Positions 1-8,271 are shown, numbered from the stretch's first letter. The stretch is 23,655 bases of DNA from CAZOIA01 sp964579675 (GCA_964579675.1 CAZOIA010000079.1:1-23655); one strand, 5' to 3'. Notes: generated from the sequence alone by a model not told the origin. Translations and numbers: made by a program.

Positions 1-141
1 CAGCAGGAAAGCGTGAGCCCCAGTTCAGATACCCCAATTAAGGGTTACACTACCGCCGCACCCTGTGCGCGGAGCCGGCTGCGGTTTCGCGACGGCCGAC
101 CCGCGTTAACCTGGCTTTTGTGGGCGTCGGCCCGACCAGTC

Positions 142-170
142 TTCACCTGCCGCCGACGATTTGTTATGGT
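142..170 (+). promoter_or_regulatory. putative sigma70-like promoter of cinA (leaderless layout)
   Basis: A TTCACC hexamer at 142-147 and TATGGT at 165-170 are separated by exactly 17 bases. The ATG at 178 lies 7 bases after the -10-like hexamer, so transcription would start at or next to the A of the start codon. The same geometry is seen before menG. Hexamers were matched by eye; no transcription start has been measured. Confidence 0.4.
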
Positions 171-177
171 CCGCAGT

Positions 178-1419
178 ATGGACGCGATCATTATCAGCAT
201 CGGCAGCGAGCTCACGCTGGGCCAGACCGCGGACACGAACGCCGCCTGGCTGGCCCAGCGGGTGGCGGAGATCGGGGTGCACACCCTGATGCACGTGACC
301 GTTCCGGACGAGTTGGAGCCGATCCGGCGCGAGATCGATCGGGCATGCCAACGGGCGGAGGTCGTGCTGATCAGCGGCGGGCTCGGGCCGACCGAGGACG
401 ACCTGACGCGGCACGCCCTGGCGGCGGCAATGGGCGTCGAACTTGAGCTTCGCGAAGCGTTCATCGAGAAGATCCGGGGGTTCTTCGCCAGGCGAGGACG
501 GGAGATGCCCGAGGCCAACGTGAGCCAGGCCCTGTTCCCCGCCGGCAGCGAGCCGATCGACAACACCTGCGGCACCGCACCGGGCATCCGCGCCGAGTGG
601 AAACGCGCGATGGTACTCGCGATGCCGGGGGTCCCGCGCGAGATGCAGGTGATGTACGAGCACGACGTCCTGCCCGCGCTCGCGGTTCGGGCGGGCACGC
701 GAGTCCTGCTGGCCAAAACGATCCAATGTTACGGTGCCGGCGAATCAGACATCAGCGGGAAGATCCGCGACCTGATGCAAAGAGGCCGAAACCCGACGGT
801 GGGCACCACCGCCCAACAGACGATCATCGGTGTGCGCATCCACGCCCGCGGCGAAACGCGCCAAGAAGCACAGGCACTTCTGGACGAAACGGCGGCCGAC
901 GTCCGCCGCCGGCTCGGGACGCTGGTCTTCGGTGAAGACGACGACACGATCTGGCACGCGGTGGCACGTCTGCTCACGGAGCAACGCAAGACGGTCTCGA
1001 CCGCCGAATCGTGCACCGGCGGCCTGATCGCCAAGAGCCTCACCGACATCCCGGGCAGCAGCGCGTACTTCCTCGACGGCGTCGTCACCTACTCGAACGA
1101 GTCCAAGACCCGTTTGCTCAACGTACCGGCAGAGCTGATCGCCAAGCACGGCGCGGTAAGCCGCCCGGTCGCCGACGCAATGGCAGTCAACTGCCGCCGG
1201 CTCAGCAGCAGCGACTTCGCACTCAGTGTCACCGGCGTCGCCGGCCCCACCGGCGGAACCGCCGCCAAACCCGTGGGCCTGGTCTACGTCGGGCTCGCAG
1301 ACGCACATGGCTGCGACGTTACCGAGTACCGCATGGGCGATTTCCTCGCCCGGGCCGAGATCCGTGACCGCACACGCAAGGCAGCCCTGAACCGCCTGCG
1401 ACTCAGGCTGCTCATGTAA
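178..1419 (+). CDS. cinA: CinA-like protein (MoCF domain plus nicotinamide-nucleotide amidase domain)
   Basis: A 413-residue protein of normal CinA length. The N-terminal MoCF/molybdopterin-binding-like domain (about 4-170) carries GGLGPTEDD at 67-75. The C-terminal amidase (PncC-type) domain (about 256-410) carries STAESCTGG at 274-282, GVVTYSNESK at 301-310 and SVTGVAGPTGG at 350-360. The family deamidates nicotinamide mononucleotide in NAD salvage, and the N-terminal domain is linked to ADP-ribose/NAD-derived pyrophosphatase activity; it acts in the cytosol. I chose ATG 178 because the family N-terminus begins with the hydrophobic strand DAIIISIGSE, and because the alternative in-frame ATG at 166 lies inside the -10-like hexamer. 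The open frame continues upstream to the window edge, but that part shows no homology. A 182-base gap separates it from the next gene. Confidence 0.93.
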   Translation: MDAIIISIGSELTLGQTADTNAAWLAQRVAEIGVHTLMHVTVPDELEPIRREIDRACQRAEVVLISGGLGPTEDDLTRHALAAAMGVELELREAFIEKIRGFFARRGREMPEANVSQALFPAGSEPIDNTCGTAPGIRAEWKRAMVLAMPGVPREMQVMYEHDVLPALAVRAGTRVLLAKTIQCYGAGESDISGKIRDLMQRGRNPTVGTTAQQTIIGVRIHARGETRQEAQALLDETAADVRRRLGTLVFGEDDDTIWHAVARLLTEQRKTVSTAESCTGGLIAKSLTDIPGSSAYFLDGVVTYSNESKTRLLNVPAELIAKHGAVSRPVADAMAVNCRRLSSSDFALSVTGVAGPTGGTAAKPVGLVYVGLADAHGCDVTEYRMGDFLARAEIRDRTRKAALNRLRLRLLM

Positions 1420-1574
1420 CGCAGTGGACGACTGTACGGTTGTGGGCCGGCGGTTGACGGGGACCGGGGCTGTTGGGAAGGCGGCAATCGCAACGACACG
1501 TTCATTGACCCCGGAAGCGACGTCTCGCACGTGCACTCTCATCGCGTTATTACGTGAAGCTGCAAGCGGGTCGA

Positions 1575-1603
1575 TTCGCCGCGGGCGGGTGAGCTGCTAC
1601 AAT
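1575..1603 (+). promoter_or_regulatory. putative sigma70-like promoter of menG (leaderless layout)
   Basis: TTCGCC at 1575-1580, a 17-base spacer, then TACAAT at 1598-1603, which is a near-consensus -10. ATG 1611 follows after 7 bases, the same spacing as at cinA. The remainder of the 1420-1574 gap shows no gene. Confidence 0.45.
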
Positions 1604-1610
1604 GTCCGGC

Positions 1611-2390
1611 ATGTCGGACAAGACGGAGAACATTGTGTGGGATCGCGAGCGGCTCGCTTCGCCGCACACGCAAGCGGACAAGTCCCGGCGGGTGCGGCAG
1701 ATGTTCGACGCGATCGCGCCGACGTACGAGTTGATCAACCGGGTGGCGAGTGTGGGCCGCGATGGTCACTGGCGCCGGGAAATGGTGCGGCTAGCGAAGG
1801 TCCGGTGCGACGACGTGTTGCTGGATATCGCGTGCGGGGCGGGGGAGGTTGCCCGGACGTTCGCGTCGGGGGCGATTCGGCCGGTGTGGATCATCGGCCT
1901 GGACTTCTCGCTCGGGATGCTGCGGCGCACATCGGGCCGGCCAATCAGCCGCCGCGATTCGCTTCACGGCGATGCCCTGTTCTGCCAGGCCGACGCTTTG
2001 CACCTTCCGATCGCGGATGCGAGCGTCTCGATTGCCACCTGCGCGTTCGGCATCCGTAACTTCCAGGACCTGGGGGTGGGGCTTCGCGAGATGCACCGCG
2101 TGCTCCGCGTGGGGGGGCGGGCTGTCATCCTGGAGTTCAGCATTCCCACGCGGCGGGTACTGCGTGACTTGTACCTGTTCTATTTGGCGCGCGTTCTGCC
2201 GACTGCGGCCGCGGTGGTGAGCGGGGATCGGACGGGTGCATATCGCTATTTGCCGCGTTCCGTGTTAAGCTTCCCCGGGCGCGGTGCGATTGTCTCGTGT
2301 CTCAACCGGGCCGGTTTCTCCGAGGTGACGGTGCATCTGCTGTCGTGGGGGATCGTTGCGGTCTACGTGGCGTTGAAAAGAGCGGCTTAG
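1611..2390 (+). CDS. menG: UbiE/MenG-type demethylmenaquinone methyltransferase
   Basis: A 259-residue class I SAM-dependent methyltransferase of the UbiE/MenG family, which C-methylates the quinone ring as the last step of menaquinone (or ubiquinone) synthesis. The family signature MFDAIAPTYELINRVAS is at 31-47, the SAM-binding motif I LLDIACGAGEVA is at 70-81, FGIRNFQDL is at 146-154, HRVLRVGGRAVILEFS is at 162-177, and YRYLPRSV near 211-218 matches the usual C-terminal block. The in-frame ATG at 1602 (three residues longer) overlaps the -10-like TACAAT, so 1611 is preferred. UbiX- and UbiA-type genes downstream support menaquinone over ubiquinone. The cinA-side gap contains the promoter; the next gene starts 18 bases after the stop. 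Confidence 0.9.
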   Translation: MSDKTENIVWDRERLASPHTQADKSRRVRQMFDAIAPTYELINRVASVGRDGHWRREMVRLAKVRCDDVLLDIACGAGEVARTFASGAIRPVWIIGLDFSLGMLRRTSGRPISRRDSLHGDALFCQADALHLPIADASVSIATCAFGIRNFQDLGVGLREMHRVLRVGGRAVILEFSIPTRRVLRDLYLFYLARVLPTAAAVVSGDRTGAYRYLPRSVLSFPGRGAIVSCLNRAGFSEVTVHLLSWGIVAVYVALKRAA

Positions 2391-2408
2391 CCTCGGGCGA
2401 GCGATCTG

Positions 2409-4385
2409 ATGTCGAAGGGCGCTGAACCAATCCGCCAGGTCGCCGGTGCGTCGCGTCGGTCCCTCCGATGGGCGCGGCGGGTGCTCCGGCACGCCGGCCG
2501 GGACAAACCCGAGCCCGAGCCGACCTACGACGTCTGGCGATGGACCAAGCAGAAGTACCGCGTTCGGTCGGTGATCCTGTTGCTGATTAACGCAGTCCTG
2601 TTCGCCGGCCTGGGGTGTTTTACCTTCTGGCTGCGAACCGGCGAGTTTACTCCGCTGGCGACTCAGCACTACCGGGAGCTGTGGTGGAAGGCATTCGATC
2701 CCACTCTCGAGCGACAAATCACGCTGATTGATTTCCTGATATATCCGATCCCGGTCGATCAGGTTCCGATGATGATGGTGATCGTGGGACTCGTGCTGGC
2801 GTCGCTGACGGCGATCCCGATTCTAGTGTCGATGCTGTACCGGTTCGGGTTCTCGCTGATCTTCACGGCGATCATCGCGTTCGTGGCCGTTGTGCCCTGG
2901 CTGGCCATGACGGTAACGCTCTGCTGTTATCTGGCCCGGTGGCGTCCGCTGCGGTTCTCGTTCCCGTACGCGACGGCGTTGATCTCTCTGCTTCCGCTTG
3001 TGGTCTATTACCTGTCGGCGACGCGAAACGCCTCGGCCAGCGAATACCTCCCGCCGATGGAGATGGCGAAGCTGTACATGCCGTGGGTGCTGGCGTTGAT
3101 CGCGGCATGCGTGTTGATGGCGATCGTGCTGATCATCGCCCGGCTGGTGAACTACCGGCCCGGTGCGATTGCCCCGCTCCTGGCGGTGATGTTCACGATC
3201 CCGGTGGTCATGTTCGAGGCGAAAGTGGGGCCGGACGAGCTGTACTACCGCCTGCTGGAGAATCACTTCGGGTCGGGCGAGAAGGCCTACTTCGTCGGTC
3301 ACGTAGACGCCCCGAAGATGGTGGAGCGGATTGCCCGGGACCACTTGAAGGAATCGATCGAACACGATCCCGAGTTGGATTCGGAGAGCTTGATGGAGCA
3401 GATCTGGGTCGCGCTGCGGGTGCAACTGGCCTCCGGCCAAACCAGACAGGGGGAAACCGCGAGGCTGATCAGCCTGGACTTCTTCGATCAGCGGGAAGCG
3501 GCCAAGGACGAGTGCAGGTGGTTCCGCTCGCGATTCCCGAGTAGCCGGTACATCCCCAACGCACTGTACCTTGAAGGTCGGGCCAGTGACATGCGCGTTG
3601 ATCGCGCTTTCTCCCTGTTCCAAGGGGTGTTGATCATACGGTACTATGAGGACTTCCCCAATGCGGCCTCCAAGGCGGCCTGGAAGGAACTGTACGGGCG
3701 GTTTCCCGAGTCGCCGCTGTCGAGCGTGGCCATGCTGCGGCTGGCGACGCTGGAGGCGCGGGAAGGGAACGTGGGGCGTGCGATTGGACTGCTCGGTGAA
3801 CTTATCGATCGGTTCGGCGACGCCGGGAGCAAGGGGATATCGCCCGCCGGGCCGGGCGGGTGGAGGGGATTCCTGGCCAAGCGGCCCGCATTCGGTTCGC
3901 TAGATGTCGAGCTCGCGGCGGTCGCCCAGGAAGGTCGCAAGCTCCTGGACCTGCTCGCCAGCAACAGGATCCCCGAGCTGGAACCTCAGTACGGGTATCC
4001 GGTTCTCAGGCGGCTGTTCAGTTTCGATCCCCACCATCCATTGTATCGAAGGAACCTGGAGAAACTGCTGGCGGAGATCGACACCACCAAGTCGTATTCC
4101 CACACGCGCCTGTGCGATAACATCGAGTTGTTGATCGCGACGACCGATCCCTCGTGGAGCCGGAAGATCGAACGGCTAGACGCCCTGATCAAGAAGTTCG
4201 CCCAGGATTCGCAAAGCGATGCCCTTCCCAGGGCACGACTCGAATTGGGAGCTGCCTACCAGGTGGACAACCGCCCGGACGAGGCGCGAACCATCTTCCA
4301 GACAATCGAGCGCGACCATCCCGATTCGCCGTGGGCGCAGGAGGCGACCCGCCGGCTGGCCACGATGGGACATCCAGGCAGTTGA
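2409..4385 (+). CDS. six-TM membrane protein with TPR-like C-terminal region
   Basis: I do not recognise a named family. The 658-residue protein has a basic N-terminus, then about six hydrophobic segments (roughly 54-76, 119-141, 147-173, 184-202, 224-246 and 251-270), then a soluble region of about 385 residues. That region holds repeated FP-containing helical pairs, for example around FRSRFPSSRYIPNAL, WKELYGRFPESPLSS with the following helix, and ARLELGAAYQVDNRPDEA near the end, which resemble tetratricopeptide/outer-membrane-assembly-lipoprotein-like repeats. An even number of membrane spans puts both termini on the same side. It lies between menG (18-base gap) and the UbiX-type gene, whose first possible start overlaps this stop codon, so it is probably co-transcribed with the quinone genes. 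A scaffold or complex-assembly role is only a guess. Confidence 0.75.
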   Translation: MSKGAEPIRQVAGASRRSLRWARRVLRHAGRDKPEPEPTYDVWRWTKQKYRVRSVILLLINAVLFAGLGCFTFWLRTGEFTPLATQHYRELWWKAFDPTLERQITLIDFLIYPIPVDQVPMMMVIVGLVLASLTAIPILVSMLYRFGFSLIFTAIIAFVAVVPWLAMTVTLCCYLARWRPLRFSFPYATALISLLPLVVYYLSATRNASASEYLPPMEMAKLYMPWVLALIAACVLMAIVLIIARLVNYRPGAIAPLLAVMFTIPVVMFEAKVGPDELYYRLLENHFGSGEKAYFVGHVDAPKMVERIARDHLKESIEHDPELDSESLMEQIWVALRVQLASGQTRQGETARLISLDFFDQREAAKDECRWFRSRFPSSRYIPNALYLEGRASDMRVDRAFSLFQGVLIIRYYEDFPNAASKAAWKELYGRFPESPLSSVAMLRLATLEAREGNVGRAIGLLGELIDRFGDAGSKGISPAGPGGWRGFLAKRPAFGSLDVELAAVAQEGRKLLDLLASNRIPELEPQYGYPVLRRLFSFDPHHPLYRRNLEKLLAEIDTTKSYSHTRLCDNIELLIATTDPSWSRKIERLDALIKKFAQDSQSDALPRARLELGAAYQVDNRPDEARTIFQTIERDHPDSPWAQEATRRLATMGHPGS

Positions 4386-4390
4386 GTGCT

Positions 4391-4395
4391 GAGGA
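4391..4395 (+). promoter_or_regulatory. ribosome binding site deciding a TTG start for the UbiX-type gene
   Basis: GAGGA lies 7 bases upstream of TTG 4403. No ATG or GTG exists in frame near the conserved N-terminus. The other candidate, TTG 4382, overlaps the upstream stop and has no comparable site. Confidence 0.5.
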
Positions 4396-4402
4396 TCGGG
4401 CA

Positions 4403-5035
4403 TTGGCACGGCAAGAGATCGTCGTAGGGGTCACGGGAGCGAGCGGCGGGTGTTACGCGCTTCGGCTTGTGGACTGCCTCGCGTCGGCCGGCGTCACGGT
4501 GCACCTGATCGTCTCGCCACACGGACAGCAGGTGCTGGCCAGCGAGTGCGGCGTCGAAGACCTCAGCAGTGAGACGCTCATCGGGCGATCATCCGATCAC
4601 ATCAGGATCTGCGACTACCGCGACGTCGGGGGCCAACTGGCCGCCGGGTCCTATTTGACGGACGGGATGGTTATCTGTCCGTGCAGCAGCAACACACTCG
4701 GGGCGGTGGGTTCAGGGCTGGGCGACAATCTCATTACCCGCGCCGCCCACGTTACGCTCAAGGAAGCGCGACGCCTCGTGCTCGTCCATCGCGAGATGCC
4801 CCTCAGCGCGATCGACCTGGAGAACATGCTCCGACTCCAGCGGGCCGGTGCCATCATCTGCCCGGCCGCCCCGGGCTTCTACCTCCGACCGGGAACCGTC
4901 AATGACCTCGTTGACTTCGTGGTGGGCAGGGTGCTCGATCTGATGAAAGTGGATCATCCGCTCAAGATCCGATGGGGTGCAAATGCAGGCGGTCAGCCCC
5001 CGAGAAACGAGTCAGGGGACGCGACAAGCTCATGA
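4403..5035 (+). CDS. UbiX-type flavin prenyltransferase
   Basis: A 210-residue flavoprotein of the UbiX/Pad1 family, which makes the prenylated-FMN cofactor needed by UbiD-type decarboxylases in quinone synthesis. Visible motifs are GVTGASGG at 9-16, CPCSSNTLGAVGSGLGDNL at 92-110, the LVLVHREMPLS block at 125-135 and PAAPGFY at 154-160. This is close to normal length (about 190-200 residues) with a short polar C-terminal extension. The start is TTG, probably 4403 (RBS GAGGA), or 4382 with seven more residues. The stop overlaps the UbiA-type ATG by ATGA, so the two genes are translationally coupled. In the futalosine menaquinone route the equivalent is called MqnM in some schemes. No UbiD-type partner is in the window. 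Confidence 0.9.
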   Translation: MARQEIVVGVTGASGGCYALRLVDCLASAGVTVHLIVSPHGQQVLASECGVEDLSSETLIGRSSDHIRICDYRDVGGQLAAGSYLTDGMVICPCSSNTLGAVGSGLGDNLITRAAHVTLKEARRLVLVHREMPLSAIDLENMLRLQRAGAIICPAAPGFYLRPGTVNDLVDFVVGRVLDLMKVDHPLKIRWGANAGGQPPRNESGDATSS

Positions 5036-5967
5036 TCTTCTCGGCGATGCGGGTCATTCGGCGATGGGGCGGGATGGTCAGGTTCTCGCACTCGGTTTTC
5101 GCCCTGCCGTTTGCGCTCATGGCGACGTTCCTGGCGGCGCGGGAAGCGTCCATATCACGCGACACGGCCTGTCGCTATCCAAGCATAGGGCAGATGGTGC
5201 TGATCATTGCGTGTATGGTGACCGGGCGGTCGGTGGCGATGACGTTCAACCGGCTTGTGGATGCTGAGTTGGACGGGCGGAATCCGCGAACGGCCGGCCG
5301 GGCCATCCCGGCGGGCCAGGTTGCGAGGGGGCAGGCGATGCTCTTCCTGATGGCGGCTGCGGCCGCGTTCGTCGCGAGTTGCGCCGGGTTCTGGTGGTTG
5401 GACGGCAACTGGATTCCCGTCGCCGCGTCGCTGCCGGTGCTGGCTTACCTGTGCTTCTACTCGTACACGAAGCGTTTCACGCACCTCTCGCACTTCATAC
5501 TGGGCAGCGCGATCGCCCTTTCGCCCGTGGCGGCGTGGCTGGCGATTCATCCAGCGTCGGTCGGCTGGCCGGCTTTGGTGCTGATGGCGGCGGTTACGCT
5601 CTGGATCGCCGGTTTCGATATCATCTATGCCTGCCAAGACATTGCCGTTGATCGGGCCGAGGGGTTGTTCAGTCTGCCGGCCCGCGTTGGACCGGGGCCG
5701 GCCTTGTGGATCGCCCGGTCAGCCCACGTTGGAACCGTCGTTCTGCTGGTCGTGTTGATGCCACTGGCCGATCTCGGTTGGCTGTACGGCATCGGCGTCG
5801 CGGTGGTGGCGGTGCTGCTGCTCATCGAAAACGCGCTGGTGCGGGCTGACGACTTCTCCCGCGTGAACGTGGCGTTCTTCACCGTCAACGGAGTCATCAG
5901 CGTACTGCTGGGCGTACTGGCGATTACCGACTGCCTGCTGGGCCTGGGCTCAGGCGAGAACTTCTGA
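5032..5967 (+). CDS. UbiA-type prenyltransferase (menaquinone pathway)
   Basis: A 311-residue polytopic membrane prenyltransferase with about eight or nine hydrophobic segments. The first Asp-rich motif is NRLVDAELDGRNPRT at 73-87 (D77, D81) and the second is DIIYACQDIAVDRAEG at 196-211 (D196, D203, D207). Both bind the Mg-pyrophosphate of the polyprenyl donor. The family attaches a prenyl chain to an aromatic acid. Beside UbiX-type and MenG-type genes it is most likely the 4-hydroxybenzoate-like/1,4-dihydroxy-6-naphthoate prenyltransferase (MqnP/UbiA); substrate cannot be read from the sequence. ATG 5032 shares ATGA with the upstream stop. An in-frame ATG at 4972 would overlap the UbiX gene by 64 bases and is less likely; ATG 5047 is also possible. 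Last gene of this cluster. Confidence 0.9.
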   Translation: MIFSAMRVIRRWGGMVRFSHSVFALPFALMATFLAAREASISRDTACRYPSIGQMVLIIACMVTGRSVAMTFNRLVDAELDGRNPRTAGRAIPAGQVARGQAMLFLMAAAAAFVASCAGFWWLDGNWIPVAASLPVLAYLCFYSYTKRFTHLSHFILGSAIALSPVAAWLAIHPASVGWPALVLMAAVTLWIAGFDIIYACQDIAVDRAEGLFSLPARVGPGPALWIARSAHVGTVVLLVVLMPLADLGWLYGIGVAVVAVLLLIENALVRADDFSRVNVAFFTVNGVISVLLGVLAITDCLLGLGSGENF

Positions 5968-6085
5968 AAACTCACGACGGACACGCAGAGAAGGACGGAG
6001 AGGCGGCGCGGCCCCGGCCGCAGGCAAGGCCTCCGTAACCGCCGACGAGGTAAGAAGTGAATAGAATGCCCCCCTTCCTGGTACG

Positions 6086-6138
6086 GTTTTCGGTCGGTCA
6101 GTTTCTGTGGGGTTGCACGAAACCCTCTTGCCGAAAAC
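6086..6138. terminator. nested inverted repeat between convergent genes
   Basis: GTTTTCGG at 6086-6093 pairs with CCGAAAAC at 6131-6138 (8 bp). Inside the loop, GGGTT at 6110-6114 pairs with AACCC at 6121-6125; GTTTC 6101-6105 with GAAAC 6119-6123 is an alternative. It sits just before the two convergent stop codons (5967 plus, 6143 minus) and may terminate both. No clear U-tract is visible, so rho-independent function is uncertain. Confidence 0.4.
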
Positions 6139-6142
6139 GGCA

Positions 6143-8143
6143 CTAACCCTCGAGGTTCAGCCAACGCAGCTCATCGGGTGTCAACTCGATATCCAATGCC
6201 GCGAATGACGTTCGCGTTTCGGCGAGCGTTCGGGGCCCGATGAGCGCGAAGGTCGGGAACGGCTGAGCCAGCACGTAGGCCAACGCGATGGCGACCAGCG
6301 GGACGTTGCGTTCGGCGGCCAGTTCGGTCGCTCGCTCGCGCCGGCGGAAGTTGTCGTCGCAGTACCAGCAGCGGACGAGCTGCTGGTCAGATCGGTCGTC
6401 GGCGTCGGCTCGTGCGGTGAAGAACCCTCGGCCCTGACTGGACCAGGCCAGGAGCGGCATCCGGGTCCGCGTGTGCCAGGCCCGGCTGTCGGCGTCGCCG
6501 GCGGACAGGCACCCGGGCCAGGGCGGCTCGACCATGCGGGCCAGGCTGAGCTGGTTGCTGCTCACGGCAATGCCGGCCATGCGTTTTGATTGGGCGTAGG
6601 TGTTGGCGGCCTCGATCCGTTCGATCGTCCAGTTCGATACGCCGAAGGTGCGCAGAAGCCCGGCCCGGCGGTGTTCGTTCAGGACGTCGATGAACTCGCC
6701 GACCGGGATGTCCGGGTTGTCCCGGTGCATCAGGTAGATGTCGAGGTAATTCGTTTGCAGGCGTTCGAGGCTTTCGGTGAGCTGACGGGTGAGGTCTTCC
6801 GGGTTGCACCCGGGAGTGTGGGCGCCTTTGTCGATGATGATAACCTGGCCGCGGACCCCGCGGCTGGTTACCCATTGCCCGAGGAGCCGCTCGCAGACGC
6901 CGCCGCCGTAGATATGAGCGGTATCGAAGCAGTTGCCGCCCCGCTCGATGAAGTCGTCGAACATGACGTCGGCGTGCGGCATGGCCGTCTGGTTATCGAC
7001 GCCCATGACCAGCCTTGATATGGGCAGTTCAACCCCGGGAAGCCGGCTGAACTTCATGTTGTTGTCTTCACGCGGCCTCAGCGGCCGCCCGTGCACGGTG
7101 CGGGTCTGTGCCTCGGGCTTCTCCACGTCGTATACGAGACCGATCGATTCCCGCCACTTATCGAGCGTCTTCATGTTGCCGAGCGTGTCGTCCCAGGTCA
7201 TGGCCGGCCAGGGTGCCTGGCGCTTATCGAGATGCGCCGCCACCGTGTCCGCCTCAATCGAATACAGTCCCTTCTCGGACATGATCGCGATCTCCTGAGG
7301 CTCGGACTGGCCGTTCCTGTGAACCAGGATGCGGGTGGTCCCGCCGTCTGCGGCCGGTATCCACGGCGAAGGCACGAAGATGTGGCCCCCGGTGCCGAAG
7401 ATGCGAACGACGCTTTCCTGATTCACCGCGACGCCGCTGGTCAGGTTCGCGATGATGTCGCCCGGGAACCTCAGAGATGCGACGGCGTACTCATCGACAC
7501 CGGTTCGGCCAAGGTGCCCGACACCCTTGACCTCGATCGGCTCGGCGGAGTCTTCGCCGGTGGCCGCCCCCGCCACGAGCCTGGCCATCGACGTGCAGTA
7601 ACAACCCACGTCCAGAATCCCCCCGCCGCCCAGCGCGTTGGCGAACAGCCGGGACTCGGCATCGAACGGGCAGTAGAAGCTGAAGGCGGCCTGGATGACG
7701 CGGACCTCGCCGATCGCCCTCTCCCGGATGAGCTCCACGAGCCGGGCCGTCTGCGGGTGGCAGCGGTACATGAACGCCTCCATCAAGAAGACGTCGCTGC
7801 GACGGGCGGCCTCGACAATGGCCATCGCCTCGGCGTGGTTAAGTCCGATCGGCTTTTCGCAGAGCACGTGCTTGCCGGCCTCGGCGGCCCTCGTAGCCCA
7901 CTCTGCGTGCATCGGATGAGGGGTGGCGATGTAGACCGCCTGCACTTCCTTGTCGGCCAGCAGCTCCTCATAGCTGCCGTAGCGGCGGGGCACGTTGAAT
8001 CCCTTACCGAACCTGTCGGCGGAGACCTGCCCTCGACTTCCAACCGCCACCAGCCTGCCGGTTCTGGATCCCGTCAGGCCCCTGGCGAACGTCCCGGCAA
8101 TGGCACCGGTACCGATGATTCCCCATGCAAGCGTATCGCTCAT
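6143..8143 (-). CDS. Gfo/Idh/MocA oxidoreductase fused to aldo/keto reductase
   Basis: A 666-residue two-domain oxidoreductase. Residues about 5-355 are a Gfo/Idh/MocA dehydrogenase: Rossmann motif GIIGTGAIAG at 8-17, CEKPIG at 95-100 and GGGILDVGCY at 173-182. From the methionine at 363 follows an aldo/keto reductase of about 300 residues with an intact tetrad: D407 and Y412 (FDTAHIYGGG), K439 (IIIDKGAH) and H473 (LMHRDN). Both domains use NAD(P)(H) and typically act on sugars or polyols, so the enzyme could interconvert a sugar and a keto-sugar or lactone. The open frame continues 160 codons further upstream, but that part is intergenic in character; ATG 8143 is preceded by GAGGAAG and starts the Rossmann strand. 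It is divergent from the GH106-like gene. A role in L-rhamnose oxidation is inference from the neighbours only. Confidence 0.88.
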   Translation of the reverse strand: MSDTLAWGIIGTGAIAGTFARGLTGSRTGRLVAVGSRGQVSADRFGKGFNVPRRYGSYEELLADKEVQAVYIATPHPMHAEWATRAAEAGKHVLCEKPIGLNHAEAMAIVEAARRSDVFLMEAFMYRCHPQTARLVELIRERAIGEVRVIQAAFSFYCPFDAESRLFANALGGGGILDVGCYCTSMARLVAGAATGEDSAEPIEVKGVGHLGRTGVDEYAVASLRFPGDIIANLTSGVAVNQESVVRIFGTGGHIFVPSPWIPAADGGTTRILVHRNGQSEPQEIAIMSEKGLYSIEADTVAAHLDKRQAPWPAMTWDDTLGNMKTLDKWRESIGLVYDVEKPEAQTRTVHGRPLRPREDNNMKFSRLPGVELPISRLVMGVDNQTAMPHADVMFDDFIERGGNCFDTAHIYGGGVCERLLGQWVTSRGVRGQVIIIDKGAHTPGCNPEDLTRQLTESLERLQTNYLDIYLMHRDNPDIPVGEFIDVLNEHRRAGLLRTFGVSNWTIERIEAANTYAQSKRMAGIAVSSNQLSLARMVEPPWPGCLSAGDADSRAWHTRTRMPLLAWSSQGRGFFTARADADDRSDQQLVRCWYCDDNFRRRERATELAAERNVPLVAIALAYVLAQPFPTFALIGPRTLAETRTSFAALDIELTPDELRWLNLEG

Positions 8144-8195
8144 TCGCTTCCTCTTCGTTCCTTCTGTCACGCCCTCGCACTCACGAAGAGCCGCG

Positions 8196-8271
8196 AGCTT
8201 GAAGCCGCCGCCGCGCCCTGAGTCGCGATGCGGCCCTCGACCAGTTCGATGGGCTACCCAGGCTTCAAGCT
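8196..8271 (-). promoter_or_regulatory. inverted repeat in the presumed 5' leader of the fusion oxidoreductase
   Basis: AGCTTGAAGCC at 8196-8206 and GGCTTCAAGCT at 8261-8271 are perfectly complementary over 11 bp. The stem can extend by about 3 bp if base 8272 is bulged. The loop is 54 bases. It lies between the candidate promoter and the start codon of the minus-strand gene, so it could fold in the mRNA leader. No known riboswitch class is recognised. Confidence 0.4.

Noticed and set aside
4154..4402. Longer UbiX-type protein starting at ATG 4154
   Set aside because: The extra residues lie inside the TPR membrane gene in another frame and resemble nothing in the family.
4972..5031. Upstream ATG for the UbiA-type gene
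   Set aside because: It would overlap the UbiX-type gene by 64 bases; ATG 5032 gives the usual ATGA junction and the family-like N-terminus.
5985..6010. Purine-rich GACACGCAGAGAAGG-like tract after the UbiA-type gene, resembling dispersed 'cagagaagg' intergenic sequence
   Set aside because: Only one short copy is present in the window, so a repeat family cannot be supported here.
7091..8221. 376-codon plus-strand open frame opposite the Gfo/Idh/MocA domain
   Set aside because: Antisense shadow; the minus-strand frame carries the Rossmann and EKP motifs.
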